Positions 21,063 through 32,044 of a DNA stretch of 64,000 bases are shown here, one piece after another. Source of the DNA: Suillus spraguei (Eukaryota; Basidiomycota; Agaricomycetes; Boletales; Suillaceae); the NCBI GenBank assembly GCA_016800925.1, contig JABCPU010000025.1:186001-250000 (forward strand), read 5' to 3'. The translations under genes were made by a program, and so were the position numbers. Below the pieces are notes generated by a model. It did not search any database. It was not told the origin of the DNA and saw only the letters and a list, made by a program, of their open reading frames with translations. Every line of letters begins with the position of its first letter. The stretch's first letter is position 1.

Positions 21063-21677
21063 ATACATATTATTATATATCTGTATTCGTTGCTAGCTCG
21101 TGTAACATAGAGCTCTGTGTATCCTGAATATACCAGTTTCTATCATATCTCGCAGACTCTCCGGTCCGTGAATTGATGACTGGGCACTGCCTGCCAAGAC
21201 AATGCTCAGATGTGCCAGAAATTCATTCGACTTGTGGAGTGCGTATTTGATGGTAACTTCAAAAAAATGACGTGCTCTTCCGTGAGCTGCGTGTAATAGA
21301 TAATCAACAGCCGCAAGGCGGAGTGTTGCACAACCGTGAGGGTTCTTTCGAGCGCTAAATTGAAGTTATCCCTTTGACCCCAAAAAGGCAGTTACTGTAG
21401 ATCTTGATTCTGTGGACCAGGACGAACATTTCTCCTCACAGCCAACAAGGGGACATCCAAATATGTCGCACCGCCGGTTTAATCAGCGTTTTCATCGCGT
21501 GGTTCTCACCGCATGCTTACCGACGGGTGTAAGCGCAAGAATTAATTTACGCGACAGAACAAGCTAACATCCTAATTTGGACTGAAACTACTTCCCAAAT
21601 GCGGTCGTTAGCTTTTAGACCAACCTCCTTTGGCAGTATCAAAGAGATGATAACTGACAGAAGCCCATGCAAGGTAG
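21063..21677. other. Intergenic, nothing recognised
   Basis: Spacer between duplication copy B and the promoter of peptide gene C; no feature supported. Confidence 0.4.
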
Positions 21678-21684
21678 TATAAAG
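21678..21684 (+). promoter_or_regulatory. TATA box of peptide-precursor gene C
   Basis: TATAAAG, 164 bp before the ATG at 21842. Confidence 0.55.
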
Positions 21685-21841
21685 ACGTTATGGAACGGAC
21701 TGCATGACTCAACAAGCTTTTTGTGCACTCGACTCTTATTGTTTGCGCTCAGAATACATCTTCCGTCTAGCGCTCTTCATCTGACACTTCAAACCTTCTT
21801 CCAAAAGTCAACTGAACAATAAAACCATTTCCCAAAACACC

Positions 21842-22175
21842 ATGTTTGCCAAGTTCGCTCCCATATACGTTGTCGCATGCTTTGCCGCTTTTGGTGGGTT
21901 TGGCTGTCTCGTCCTGACATGATCATCATATTGACGGTTCTGCCATGTAGCATTTGCATCGCCTGTACCTGTCGCAGCTCCTGAAGCCGTCGCCCTCGCT
22001 AACACGGGGATTCTAGCTGTCAGTTCATTTATTTTGACACAAAATGATGAAGTCGCTCATACTTTTTTTGTAGCGTGAGGCTATGCCAGTAGCAGAAGCT
22101 TTCGCTGAACGCGAACCTACTCCTGAAGAATCAGAAGATGTCGAGCCCAGGATTTGCCGCTACGGCTGCCTGTGA
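21842..22175 (+). CDS. Secreted peptide precursor C, C-terminus RICRYGCL
   Basis: Exons 21842-21893, 21951-22018 and 22074-22175 give 73 residues with phases 1 and 0, exactly as in A and B. Signal peptide MFAKFAPIYVVACFAAFAFA, then SPVPVAAPEAVAL. Exon 3 starts Arg-Glu (as in A/B), has an acidic stretch EREPTPEESEDVEP and ends RICRYGCL-stop. The propeptide is otherwise unrelated in sequence to A/B. Of the eight codons of RICRYGCL, seven differ silently from those in A/B, so the peptide itself is under constraint. This is the clearest gene of the three because both of its introns have good borders. Confidence 0.72.
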
Positions 22176-22995
22176 TCGATTCCCTTTCCTATATCGCTTT
22201 TCGCGCTATTGCGATTTATCGGCACCTTGCTGTCCTTTCCGCCTTCGCACGCTTTGTGCGGTCCAGCTCGATGCGGACCACCATTGACTGGCATACCCAG
22301 CCGCACTTTGTCTTTTCTCCGATGACCATTCCGGACAATATTCTGGATACCTTTTCCTTACGCATGAAGTTACGAGTTTGTTTTTTTAAAATCAGCAGGG
22401 TGCTGTAACTGTATCACTTAGGTCATAGATGCTGTATTGTTATTGTTTTGCTTTCGTATGTTTTCTGATACTTGTCGATTGATCACGTTCAGCACAACTG
22501 CTGTGTAAAGTACTTCGAGCTCCTACTTACACGGTGCCCAATTTATATGAGGGAAAACCTTATAGGTCTACGCAGTGTGATGATATTTGAGTGAGAATTG
22601 AACAACTTCATCGATTCCACGCTTATTGTGGAGGTAAAACATAACAAACCTGCTATAAGCTAATAGTTGTAACTTAGCCAAGCCTGTCGTTCACTTTAAC
22701 TGTTACGCCAAAGGCAGTGATACTGAAAGCTTGTGTTTCAGTATTGGGGACAGTATTTATGTAGATTATAGAAATTCTAGTAAGCCAGCGTGCTTACAGT
22801 AGTGTGCGTAATGCTGCAGGAAGTTGCGAAAAGCGTCAACACCAAATGATATTTCAGGACCGCGATGAGTATTTGTTACTGACGGCAGAAGAATCTACTC
22901 TAGGTCGTCACAGTGAAACACTACAAATTGTGATGTCGATCGGTATATCTCATCCATAAGATATCATATGTTTCGCGATAGACACATTATGTAAT
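22176..22995. other. Intergenic
   Basis: Holds the 3' flanks of the peptide gene C and the acireductone dioxygenase gene; nothing else recognised. Confidence 0.4.
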
Positions 22996-23704
22996 TTACT
23001 GAACCTCGATGCTCTTCAAGTAATCCAAGCGGTAGGGGTTACCATCCGTTTGGTCACCGCGGTTATGCGCAATCCACTTGATCTCGTCCTGAGCACGAGG
23101 GCGGTCAGAATACGAAAAAGAAAAAAAGACTGAGAGCAAACCTTGAACAGTCTCATGGTCCTGACGCGGTTGCCCATATCGAGGGTGAAGCGATGGTAAA
23201 TACCCGCAGGGAGGACCAAGAGATCACCGGCACCCATGTGGCAACGAATCCAAGCTTCACTGGAGTGCTCTGCATAGCGTAAATTAGATCAAAAGCTTCG
23301 GGGTTTATGTCCTTACATACCACGAACGTCAAAGAAGCCAGTGCCTTCAAGAAGATATCGGATCTCTTCATCTTCGTGCATGTGCCTGAGATTATCAGAT
23401 AAATAATAGTGAGTACACTTCGGACGGACGAAGAATTCAGGTCTTACTCGTGGTAGAAGCTCTTGATCTTTGCTTCAAATTCATCACCAAGGCCCTCTTT
23501 GCTGATAGAGACAATATCGTGGTTCTTGTAATCCCTTTCCTTCGCAATAGCAGCAATCTCTTGCTCGTACTTGCCCTCGGCATCAATGGGAACGTGCCAG
23601 TGCAAGACGCCAATGGACTTCAAGACCTCATCTGAAGCATTCATGCCAGAGTCATGTGGGAGACGTTGGTCACCTTCAATGTTATCAAAGTAGTAAGCAC
23701 GCAT
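22996..23704 (-). CDS. ADI1: Acireductone dioxygenase
   Basis: Four exons on the minus strand (23704-23448, 23385-23321, 23269-23142, 23088-22996) give 180 residues, the usual length. The N-terminus [20 protein letters not shown] is typical of the family. The cupin metal site is [17 protein letters not shown] (His-x-His with the downstream Glu) followed by GTGFFDVR, and the second conserved block is [20 protein letters not shown], with a fourth ligand His. The enzyme oxidises 1,2-dihydroxy-3-keto-5-methylthiopentene in the methionine salvage pathway; Fe gives the 2-keto acid, Ni an off-pathway product. Exon junctions all keep frame; the gene looks intact and single-copy here. Confidence 0.93.
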
Positions 23705-24212
23705 GTTATAATTAGGAGGATATCAGACAAGATGCAGGATGAGCTCAGACTATTCGGACACGAGAATAACGCTCTTATATGCACCGGGCGTCAGCTGTAT
23801 AATTCGGATTAGGAGCAGTTAATTTCGGATGGGAAGCGTCCACTGGACTGGCGAGCCTGTCATACGCAGCCGTATGACCGGTGCAGATAGGCTCGATATG
23901 ATTGATGAATAAGCAAGCTAAGCACGAGAGGTCTGGGGTGGAGCAGGTGCTCCGTATGTTCCGAATGCCAATCCGATTCGGCGCCCTTTCCAAAAGTTCT
24001 AGTCATCGATTTTTGTTGCCCATGAATAAACTGGCCAGTGCATAGCACTCGTTTGTGGTGTAAAATTTCATCATGATGGAGTCACTTAGTAGTCCTAAGT
24101 CAAGCCTTCAGGGATTTCAAGACCCATGATGATGTCGAAATGCGACCATCACGTGACATTAGACAAGCGTTGAACTTTTTCATGTAACGTTCATCAAATT
24201 ACCTCTCTGATC
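23705..24212. other. Divergent intergenic region
   Basis: Lies between the start of the minus-strand ADI1 gene and the plus-strand F-box-like gene, so it should contain both promoters. No specific site is clear. Confidence 0.4.
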
Positions 24213-25119
24213 ATGATGGCGACTGCTAAAAGTCCAAACAGTGTTGGCAGGTTTGAAAGCCGAATTATCATGAAAACATTAGACTAATCTCGCCTTTTCA
24301 TAGGCACTTAGATCTTCTGACTACTCTCCCAGACATTGTTCTGAACCATATTCTCCATTTCGTTTTCGATGACACGAACCGACGCACTACCAACGCGGTC
24401 ATGATCAACCGGCGTGTTTTTTCATTGGCAAAACCCATATTCTTGTCTACGATTGTCTTACACTCGGAGCTATCAGTCTTACACCTCATACACCGTTGCA
24501 TTTCCACGAGTCAAACGACTCTTACAACTGCCGACAGGGAATACGTCAAGTGCATAGAAGTCAATTTTTTACCATCATCTCAGCAACAGGCTCTTGCGGC
24601 ACCCAGCGTACTTAGTGCTACTACCCCTTTTCCAAACCTTCATACTCTGAGGTTCCGCTTTAAATCGGAGTTCCGTTGTTGCCGAGCTTGCCTACTTCAG
24701 AACTTCACCAGAAACTTGTCGCGGATACAGCCGCACATGGTCGCTGGCTGAGGGTGGATTCGCCGTTATTTGATCTATTATCGAGCCTCAAGCCGCAACG
24801 TTTCGAATGGATTCCTCAAGTTTCTCCCGATCAATCTAAGTTAGGCTCATGTGTAGAGGGAACCGCAGCATCAATGGTTCGACCTATTCGTATTCTTAGT
24901 TTCCATGGTGCTTTCCGAGCTCTTATCAAGCGCTGGGACAGTCTTACGCACGTATATTTGGATGGTATCTGCTTGCTTGCTAAACACTGCACATCAACCT
25001 TTCGCCTTGTTCTCCTCGCAAAGCACATGTACATCACTGTGGATTCTTATTGGGACACCCTTTATCTCTTCTCTTCTGCTCCCCGCGTGCTTTCTGGATC
25101 TCACAAATGCGAGGTCTAG
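24213..25119 (+). CDS. F-box-like protein
   Basis: ATG 24213; exon 1 (to 24250) joins exon 2 at 24304 through a GT-AG intron and reads LTTLPDIVLNHILHFVFDDT, then MINRRVFSLAKPIFLSTIVL. LP-x-x-[IV]L-x-x-[IL]-L followed by a spaced [VR]-x-x-x-F is an F-box, the adaptor for SCF ubiquitin ligases. A later FPNLHTLRF suggests a leucine-rich C-terminal region. Frame must change near 24.65-24.70 kb; a 35-bp intron (24652-24686) restores it, or there is an indel. The downstream frame runs to TAG at 25119 but could instead splice at 25119 region onto 25185-25382, ending NFSHGNWFVS. The 3' structure is uncertain. Confidence 0.5.
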
Positions 25120-25362
25120 TAGTTGAGCGTCCTGGAGCGAAGGAAGACCGGACATCTATCTATAATGCTGTTCTTAGACCTGGAACCTTACTTTCTTTTC
25201 GCGGCTTCTCATCAGCTCAGTGCGCATTGTTCAAGTATACATTGGTCGGCACAGAGGACCAGCGATATTTTGGGCCGGTACCATCCGAACAAGTTTTCCG
25301 GACTGTCAGGGCCGGGGTCCGCGAGCTACAGGAATCGAACATTTCTACGAAAACTTCAGCCA

Positions 25363-25694
25363 TGGCAACTGGTTTGTCTCATGACGAAGCTACCACCAGC
25401 CCTTCTACATCCAGAGATTCGAAACCATGCCCTCCGCTCGCCTCTGTCATATCAACAACTAACTACTCCACCTATATCATTGGCTTCATCGCTATCCCTA
25501 TTGCCATTTCCTTCACCATCTTGTATTTCATGTCATTACCCGCCATCCACTATTTCCAACAACGTCTCAGTGCTACCTCCGCTACGACTACCTCTGTGGC
25601 TATTGCACCTGAGGACAAACTTCGGACACGTGCAGCATCGTCAGGCCCCAATCGCACTTACCGGAGTCTTTACGGCAAGGATCCGACGGCATGA
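25363..25694 (+). CDS. Putative small single-pass membrane protein
   Basis: A 110-codon frame starting at ATG 25363 encodes a polar N-terminus, one strong hydrophobic helix (YIIGFIAIPIAISFTILYF) and a basic tail ending SLYGKDPTA. The composition is protein-like and the frame stays open upstream as well, so it may be the last exon of a longer gene. It overlaps one possible 3' end of the F-box-like gene. No family recognised. Confidence 0.3.
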
Positions 25695-25899
25695 TCGTTT
25701 TGTTTTCCTCTATGTATATCTTCCTTGAAGATTTCCATCAGTTTTACTATAAGGATCGATTTGTAAATCTCAGTCGATGTGCCATTGGCATTTGATCTGA
25801 TTGATTGGTGTTGACATTACATCGTTGAGCACTGGGCATGCGGTGTGACGTGTCCGACTTGGTTCATCATGATAGAGAATGTACACCACCACTTTGCTA

Positions 25900-27175
25900 C
25901 TGACAGTATGACATAGCAGAATCAAAATCTGTTTCTCTTGGACTACGCAGGTTCGAAACCTGCTGAACTACAGTTTTTTTGTATTGGAACACATTTTGAC
26001 ATCCATTCACGGCCAGGTGGTTGCCACAATAGAAACAAAATGTGTTTCTCTTGGACTGCAGGTTTGAAACCTGTCGAGGACAAGGTATCGGAACACACCG
26101 TGATAATCACTCATGGATGGTTTTTTTTAGAAGTTCATTGTGACTGGTCTTAACCAGGTGGTTGCCACAACAGAATCAAAATCTGTTTCTCTTGGACTGA
26201 ACAGGTTCGAAACCTGCCGACGACGCGGTTTTATTTCTATCGAACACCTTGAGATTCACACATGGATGGTTCTTTGGAGGTTGACCGTAACTGGCCTTAG
26301 CCAGGTGGTTGCCACAACGGAATCAAAATCTGTTTCTCTTGGAATGTACAGGTTCGAAACCTACCGACGGCAAGGTTTTTTCTATCGGAACACATTGATA
26401 TTTACTTGTGGATGGCTTCTTTGGAGGTTCATCGTAACTGGTCTCAGCCTGATGGTTACCAACAGAATCAAAATCTGTTTCTCTTGCACTGTGTAGGTTC
26501 GAAGCCTGCCGACGACAACGTTTTTTCCTATCGGAACACAGTCATCGATGGAGGTTCACCTTAACTGGTCTTAGCCCCTGTGCAAATTGTTGATGCAAAA
26601 TATTTACTCCATACGTTCGAAACACTGATTATATTGTGTCGCGAGGCTCCCGCAGGTTTTATGTAGCATCTCTTCGGGCTTAGTCAATTACATATTGGAT
26701 GAATTGATGTCTGTAAACGTGTCTACAATATCAGGGGCTGATCTGAGGACCACTGTACAGAGTATCTACAGTGATTTAGAATGCACTCAATATTGCAAGC
26801 AGAGACCTATCAGTATTTTGAACATTCTCTGCTGTCGAGGCACATACGACCGCGTGTCTAAAATTTAAATCATGGCAGTCACTGTTCACCAAGATATGTC
26901 CAAAACCTTCTCTGTTCGAAGCCAATGATTGCGTCTTGGTATGGTTTATGCTTCGCAGGTACAAATTAGTACTATACTTTTTTCATCGTTTGTTTTCACA
27001 AGATATATTTCTTGCAGCCGAAGCTCCTGCACACGCATTAAATAACTGAAGGTCAATAAAATTGAAGAGTCACGACTCGCACAAGGTGTTTGGAGCCAAT
27101 AGAAGCTACTTACCTTACTAGGAAGGTTCTGAGAAGTAGAAGCCTTGGAAGTAGAGCACGGTGGTCTGGCTTTCC
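25900..27175. mobile_element. TIR element 3, left end missing
   Basis: Carries the same order as elements 1 and 2: tRNA-Leu-like array, a 500-600 bp right arm, then the right TIR (CCAATAGAAGCTACTTACC, GAAGGTTCTGAGAAGTAGAA, CACGGTGGTCTGGCTTTCC) ending near 27175. The TATGGAAAGCC left terminus is absent near 25.7-25.9 kb, so the copy is 5' truncated. Confidence 0.7.
25915..26540 (+). repeat. tRNA-Leu(CAA)-like tandem array 2 (5 units)
   Basis: T-arms of the GCAGG-TTCGAAA-CCTGC type lie near 25950, 26062, 26203, 26350 and 26496, each preceded by the ACAGA-ATCAAAA-TCTGT anticodon arm and followed by a T-run. Unit spacing is 112-147 bp; the first linker is shortened. Confidence 0.85.
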
Positions 27176-27463
27176 GTACGAGGGTGAAGTTCATCCCATC
27201 CGAGTTTCTGACTGTCTCAGTGATCACGCGCACAGATGCGACATATCCTTTCGTTTGACAATGATTGCCCCTAGGTCGAATCAAACACTGAGAGTGAGGG
27301 CATATGTACAGTAGTACCAGTAAGCACTTAACGATAAGCATAAAAGGATTAATAAACATTGGATGGATTCTGTGCATGTAGTAGCGCTAGGCGGAACACT
27401 CTGATGTCCATTGGTATAAAAAGTTCGTCTTACCCCGCAAGCAGAGGTTGTCCCATTTTAGGA
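27176..27463. other. Short intergenic gap
   Basis: Between the right end of TIR element 3 and the 3' end of the ligase gene; nothing recognised. Confidence 0.4.
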
Positions 27464-29844
27464 CTAGAGTTTTGCGCGAGGTTTCAATTGTCCCACCGCA
27501 ATATCCGTCTTCGCGCGCTCGCGAAGTTCACGACGAAGGATCTTTCCAGCAGCACTGTCATTTTGTCTTATCAGCCAGACAACAGAGCAAAGAGGCAGTG
27601 TAACCAGACCTTTTCGGTACCTTGTCGATGATGACAACTCCTCCCCTTAGTCGTTTGTGTGGCGCCACACGCTGTGAAACCCAGTCTTGGACACCTAGTG
27701 CGAATGAAGACGCTTCCTGGGAGGAAAGTGGGCGAGAAGGCGTTATATATGCGCTATAGAACGAGAAGTTGTTAGTTTGATTCACCAAAAGATGTGCATG
27801 GGCTTACCGAGGTAATTCCGTTGCTTCCTCTTTGCTCTCAACTCCAATTACCGCCGCATCTGCGACTTCGGCGTGCTGTAACAGAACTGACTCCAATTCG
27901 GCGGGAGCAACTGACATTAACTATCAGTTGAACGGTCGCACTGAAGAAAATTGAATGTAGGCTCACCTTGGGAGCCCTACGTGCGTGACCAGGTGAGAAA
28001 TGACAACCGGATGCATTGCAGCAACTAACTCGCCTTATATTTGATCAACTCCTTCTTCCGGTCCACAATGGTGAAGAACCCATCCTTGTCCCGCACGCCG
28101 ATATCACCAGTCTTGAACCACCCATCAGGTGTGATAGCTTCCGCAGTTGCAGTGGGGTTGTTTAGGTATCCCTGATGTGAAACGCGTAATCAAACTAGTT
28201 CGAGGGGTATTGACACGCGGAATACCTTCATGATCGTCGGCCCTCTCACCCATACTTCACCAGCGCCTGGGATATCTGTGTGTGCCTATAGAGTTCATCA
28301 TTAACTTGACCTAGATAAGGGTGAGGAGGAAGCACAAACTTCGCTAACGAGTCTGACCTCCAAGTTTGGAAGTAGTACTCCTGCCGTTCCAATGTGACTG
28401 CTGGCATCAGGAACAGGGAGAAGGAATACCGTCGGTGAGGTTTCTGTGAGGCCATAGCCTATGCAAAGATTTGAGGATACTCCCGGGAAATGAATCGAAA
28501 GAGACAAAAACACACCTTGTGGAATGTTCACATTTACGCCAACGCCTTTCATGCGTTTCATTACAGCGAAACAAGCTCGGCGCCGAGGGGTGCGGCGCCT
28601 GAGAAGAGAATCTCGAGGGAGGTGAGGTTATGTTTCTGAATAGCTGAACGTAGGATTGTGTCAGAAGTTGGAACTGAGGTGTATGATAGGGGAAAAGAAC
28701 AGGTGGGTATGCGTGTACACAACAGACCCCAAAGGAAGTTGGAACCACGAGGAGCATTGGCACTTGTACAATGATACGAGATAGGACGATATATGGGTAC
28801 CATACCCAGTTAGACCAGGAATTCAAGTAGTAGTGTGAGAAAAGACGAGAGGGAAGACCTGCCTGGGTGTCTCGCAAATACTACTAGCATGGGAGGGACA
28901 ACGAAGCTGACCGTCACGCGGTATCTTGCGATAGCAGCACAGAAGCCATCGGGGTCAAATCCTGCCATGACAACCGCGGGTGCACCAAAGAATAATGGTA
29001 AATGGAGAAGTTTGACTGCTCCGTAGATGTGATAATAGGGCAGACACCCAAAGAGTACATCTGCGCCGCCTTGTTCAGGGATGGACGGAGTAAGGCATGG
29101 CTTGGAATTGGGCCAGACAGGTTTGAGTATCTCGAGGACAGAGATAACATTATAATGCGTGGTCTCGACACCCTTTGGTTGACCTGTTGTGCCAGAGGAG
29201 TAGCAGAGAAATGCAGTTTCATTTGACCGTTCGCCGTCGAAGTTGACTTCTTCTTTGAGCTCGCCGCGACCAAGTAGTTGAGTTATAGCCACAAGGTCTT
29301 TCAGCTCGTCATCTGAAACAGACGCGTCTTTAGCACCTGTGATCCACTGAGCTCCAGCTACGATGACACGACTCCGTATTTCCTGCTCAGAGCATCCAAG
29401 GGATCTTAGCATAGTCCGGGCCGTTCCAACCAGCGAAGGGTGGACGAATACAAGATGAGCTCCTGCATCAATGTATTGATACTTTAGTTCGTCTGGCGTA
29501 TATGCGCTGTTTGCAAGCGTCGCACAGAAGCCAGCGGCCACTGCACCAAACATCATGATAGGCCATGTGATTGAATTGGGAGAGAAAATGAGCACCGTCT
29601 TGGTGCGGTTCTCTAGCGGTGGCGGAAGATTGTGAAGGGAGAACGCTAACTGAAGAGCATACGAGCGAAGATTTCCGCGAGAAATGGTTGTACCGGAAAG
29701 AGCATCTATGAATGCTGGTGAAGAAGCGGGGAAGCTACCGACTGTGTCTGGGGAAGACGAAGAGACACCAAGAATATGAGTGAAGATAGAACGACGGCGG
29801 ATAGGGATCGAGGGGTACGACGACGTGTAAATAGTGTCTGTCAT
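27464..29844 (-). CDS. 4-coumarate-CoA-ligase-like acyl-CoA synthetase, PTS1
   Basis: Nine exons on the minus strand: 29844-28863, 28643-28516, 28458-28340, 28285-28226, 28171-28034, 27976-27967, 27910-27808, 27753-27610 and 27554-27464, about 591 residues. ANL-superfamily motifs are clear: [11 protein letters not shown] (A3), [12 protein letters not shown], then YGLTETSPT (A5), GWFKTGDIG (A7), [11 protein letters not shown] with the hinge, and [11 protein letters not shown] containing the catalytic Lys (A10). The protein ends AKL, a PTS1 peroxisome signal. It should adenylate a carboxylic acid and form the CoA thioester; the substrate is unknown. Odd points: two GC-AG introns (after 28863 and 28034), a 10-nt exon, and a 1-nt deficit near 28565 that puts a TAA in frame. 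Confidence 0.85.
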
Positions 29845-29952
29845 GGTGTCGCTGGTTGTGCTCAAAGTGGGAGTGAGACAGTCTGTGAAACCAGACCTAC
29901 TTCAAGTTTGCCGGTGACATTGTAGCTCCGTGCAATAAAATTTGAACTGTTC

Positions 29953-31298
29953 TATGGAAAGCCGGAGCACCGTGCTCGTTTTGCCAGCGACTTTGGTCAC
30001 ATGCAGTTGAGGGACCCCAAACACTGCGTGCAAATAATACTTTGATATAAGCATGTCCAAACAAAACGTGAATCTACAAGCCCCAGCAAGAAATCTACAA
30101 GTCCCAAGATTAATCTGTCTCCGTCTCTGCTTCGTCAATTTCCAACTTTTCGTAAATTTTCAACTTAAAGCCACTCCATTTACAAAACTTGTTGCAATTG
30201 TGCTCCTTCTCGAATGTGCTAACTGCACGTTCGATGTTGCCATCCCCGAAGATATCATCCTTCCCTTTGTTGACCAGGCTATAGTCCCCAGTTGAGTTAC
30301 GAGTAATATTTTAAAATGAAATCACGTACGGATGTGTAAGAACTTGAGGGTCAGACAAAATCTCCAATCCACCTTGGTAATCGGAAATGAAAGCGAGACC
30401 GCCGGTTTTGGCAAACTGTATGTGTTGCGTGCAAGCTAGAAATTCGGCGATTTCATAGCCAACCTCGTATGGATCAAGCATAGGGTTGCAATCCATATTA
30501 TGGATATATTTGATGAAATCATCGGTGATCAACTCTTCGACGAGGTACCCAGCCCGAGGCATGGTCAGTGACTTTGATTTGTGGCCAGGTTGTGTGTAAC
30601 CCGGTATTCGACCTTGTCCCACCTATGCTTGGCAACTTTATCGAGCATTGTTATGATGCAATGGGGCGCCCTGCAGTGACTCGGTCATCAGTTTGGACTG
30701 TATATAGGAATGTGCTGTCTGCTGTACAGCTTGCAGAGAACCCACATCCCAACTTACTACTGACTCGGACGGAAAATGAAGGTGCCGCCACCGGTGCATT
30801 GACATTGATCAGTGGCCATGCCGATTTACCTTTCAACGAGGAACCGGATGACATGTATTACATGGGTGGCGTGCGTGGAGGATTGGGCCTAGGTACGACG
30901 CAAATCTCCTTTAATCAATTATATACTGACGAGGCCAAAGGTGATTCTCACGTCCACAACTTAAACGCTCTAGCCGAGCTGGATGAACCTGATGTTCCAT
31001 TGGATGGCAGTTCTGCGGGTGTTGGACCCTTAATTGTTTGGCAATTTTCGAGTGATGAGTCAGAGAATGATGGCGCAGTGGATGAATGGTGATATTCGAA
31101 TTGTGTTAGTGTACTTCGTGACTGGACCGTCGTTTTTCGAGGTTGAAATTATACTTCGTAGTCACTTGTTTTACTAGGTGCAAATACTGGGTTGGCTCCA
31201 AGGCGTGTCTGGAGTCCCGTCGAAACTTTTTGCCTAATAAGGCAATGCACGTGAGCACGGTGCTCTGGCAAATGAGCACGGTGCTCTGGCTTTCCATA
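29953..31298. mobile_element. TIR element with captured kinase fragment
   Basis: Left end TATGGAAAGCCGGAGCACC at 29953, right end GTGCTCTGGCTTTCCATA ending 31298 (the right tip is partly doubled from about 31256). A 6-bp direct repeat CTGTTC flanks it at 29947-29952 and 31299-31304. The outer 11 bp match the tRNA-array elements at 7.2 and 50.3 kb. It lies just upstream of the ligase start. The only coding content is an alpha-kinase-like fragment on the minus strand. Confidence 0.75.
30311..30860 (-). pseudogene. Alpha-kinase-like fragment
   Basis: On the minus strand 30622-30311 reads LVEELITDDFIKYIHNMDCN, then QHIQFAKTGGLAFISDYQGG and LEILSDPQVLTHP. A D-x-QG element followed by LxDPQ is the C-terminal active-site region of alpha-type (atypical) protein kinases, which are abundant in mushroom genomes. 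An upstream piece (30854-30651) reads LKGKSAWPLINVN. A stop separates the two and the N-lobe is missing, so it is a captured or decayed fragment inside the TIR element. Confidence 0.5.
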
Positions 31299-31304
31299 CT
31301 GTTC

Positions 31305-32044
31305 CTGTTTGGGATAGCACTGCACTAAGAAATCGTGATTAGCAGCAGCAGAGCACTGCAAGTCGGCTTTTACGGTATCTGTTTGGTCGTCATCCATGGG
31401 GAAGGTTCGGCATCAAAGCTGCAAGCGCTGCCAAGCGTGAGGTTTATTCATTTGATCCAGTTGCCTCGAAACCGGCGGTCGATGTTCATGTGTTCGAACT
31501 TTGGTTGTGCGTTTTTACTAGGCTGAGCACTGACAAGGGTTTGGATAACTTGAACCGGCGCTCACTGATTCAGGTCCGCAGCTCACCCTGGACGGGGACC
31601 ATAATCAATTGATCAACCAGAATCAGATGCCATCACCTGACGACAATCAGGATGGGATCCAGCGCTCAGCGCTCAGCACTGGCTCAGCAACACTAATTAA
31701 GTATTAAACTAATATTCAGAATAGGCCATTGAATGAGTTTTGTCTTCCTTGGTCTCGTAATGATCGACACTGTACGTATCGTACGTCGGGCCATCCCCAC
31801 ACCCAACCAAGAGGAATCACCCAGCTGTATTCGGCTCTGGTGTACATGCTCGGCAGGGCACCTAGACAATCTCGTTTGTTCCCATCGCTTTGTTGTTCAA
31901 CGACCAATTGACGCCCGATAATTAAATTTTGCCGTACATATACGACCCACAAATTTGATGAAATTGTCCCAATGCCGCACATATGAGTCGTCAAGGCAGT
32001 CGAATCCGCTATCCTATTGTAATATCCCAGAATTAATCATGATG
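31305..32044. other. Intergenic, nothing recognised
   Basis: Short open frames only; no family or splice evidence. Confidence 0.4.

Noticed and set aside
13074..22175. Ustiloxin-type RiPP cluster
   Set aside because: There is a single core per precursor, no KR-bounded repeats, and no visible UstYa-like or other modifying enzyme nearby.
25123..25728. 201-codon frame overlapping the F-box/membrane region
   Set aside because: Composition is not protein-like and it overlaps better-supported frames.
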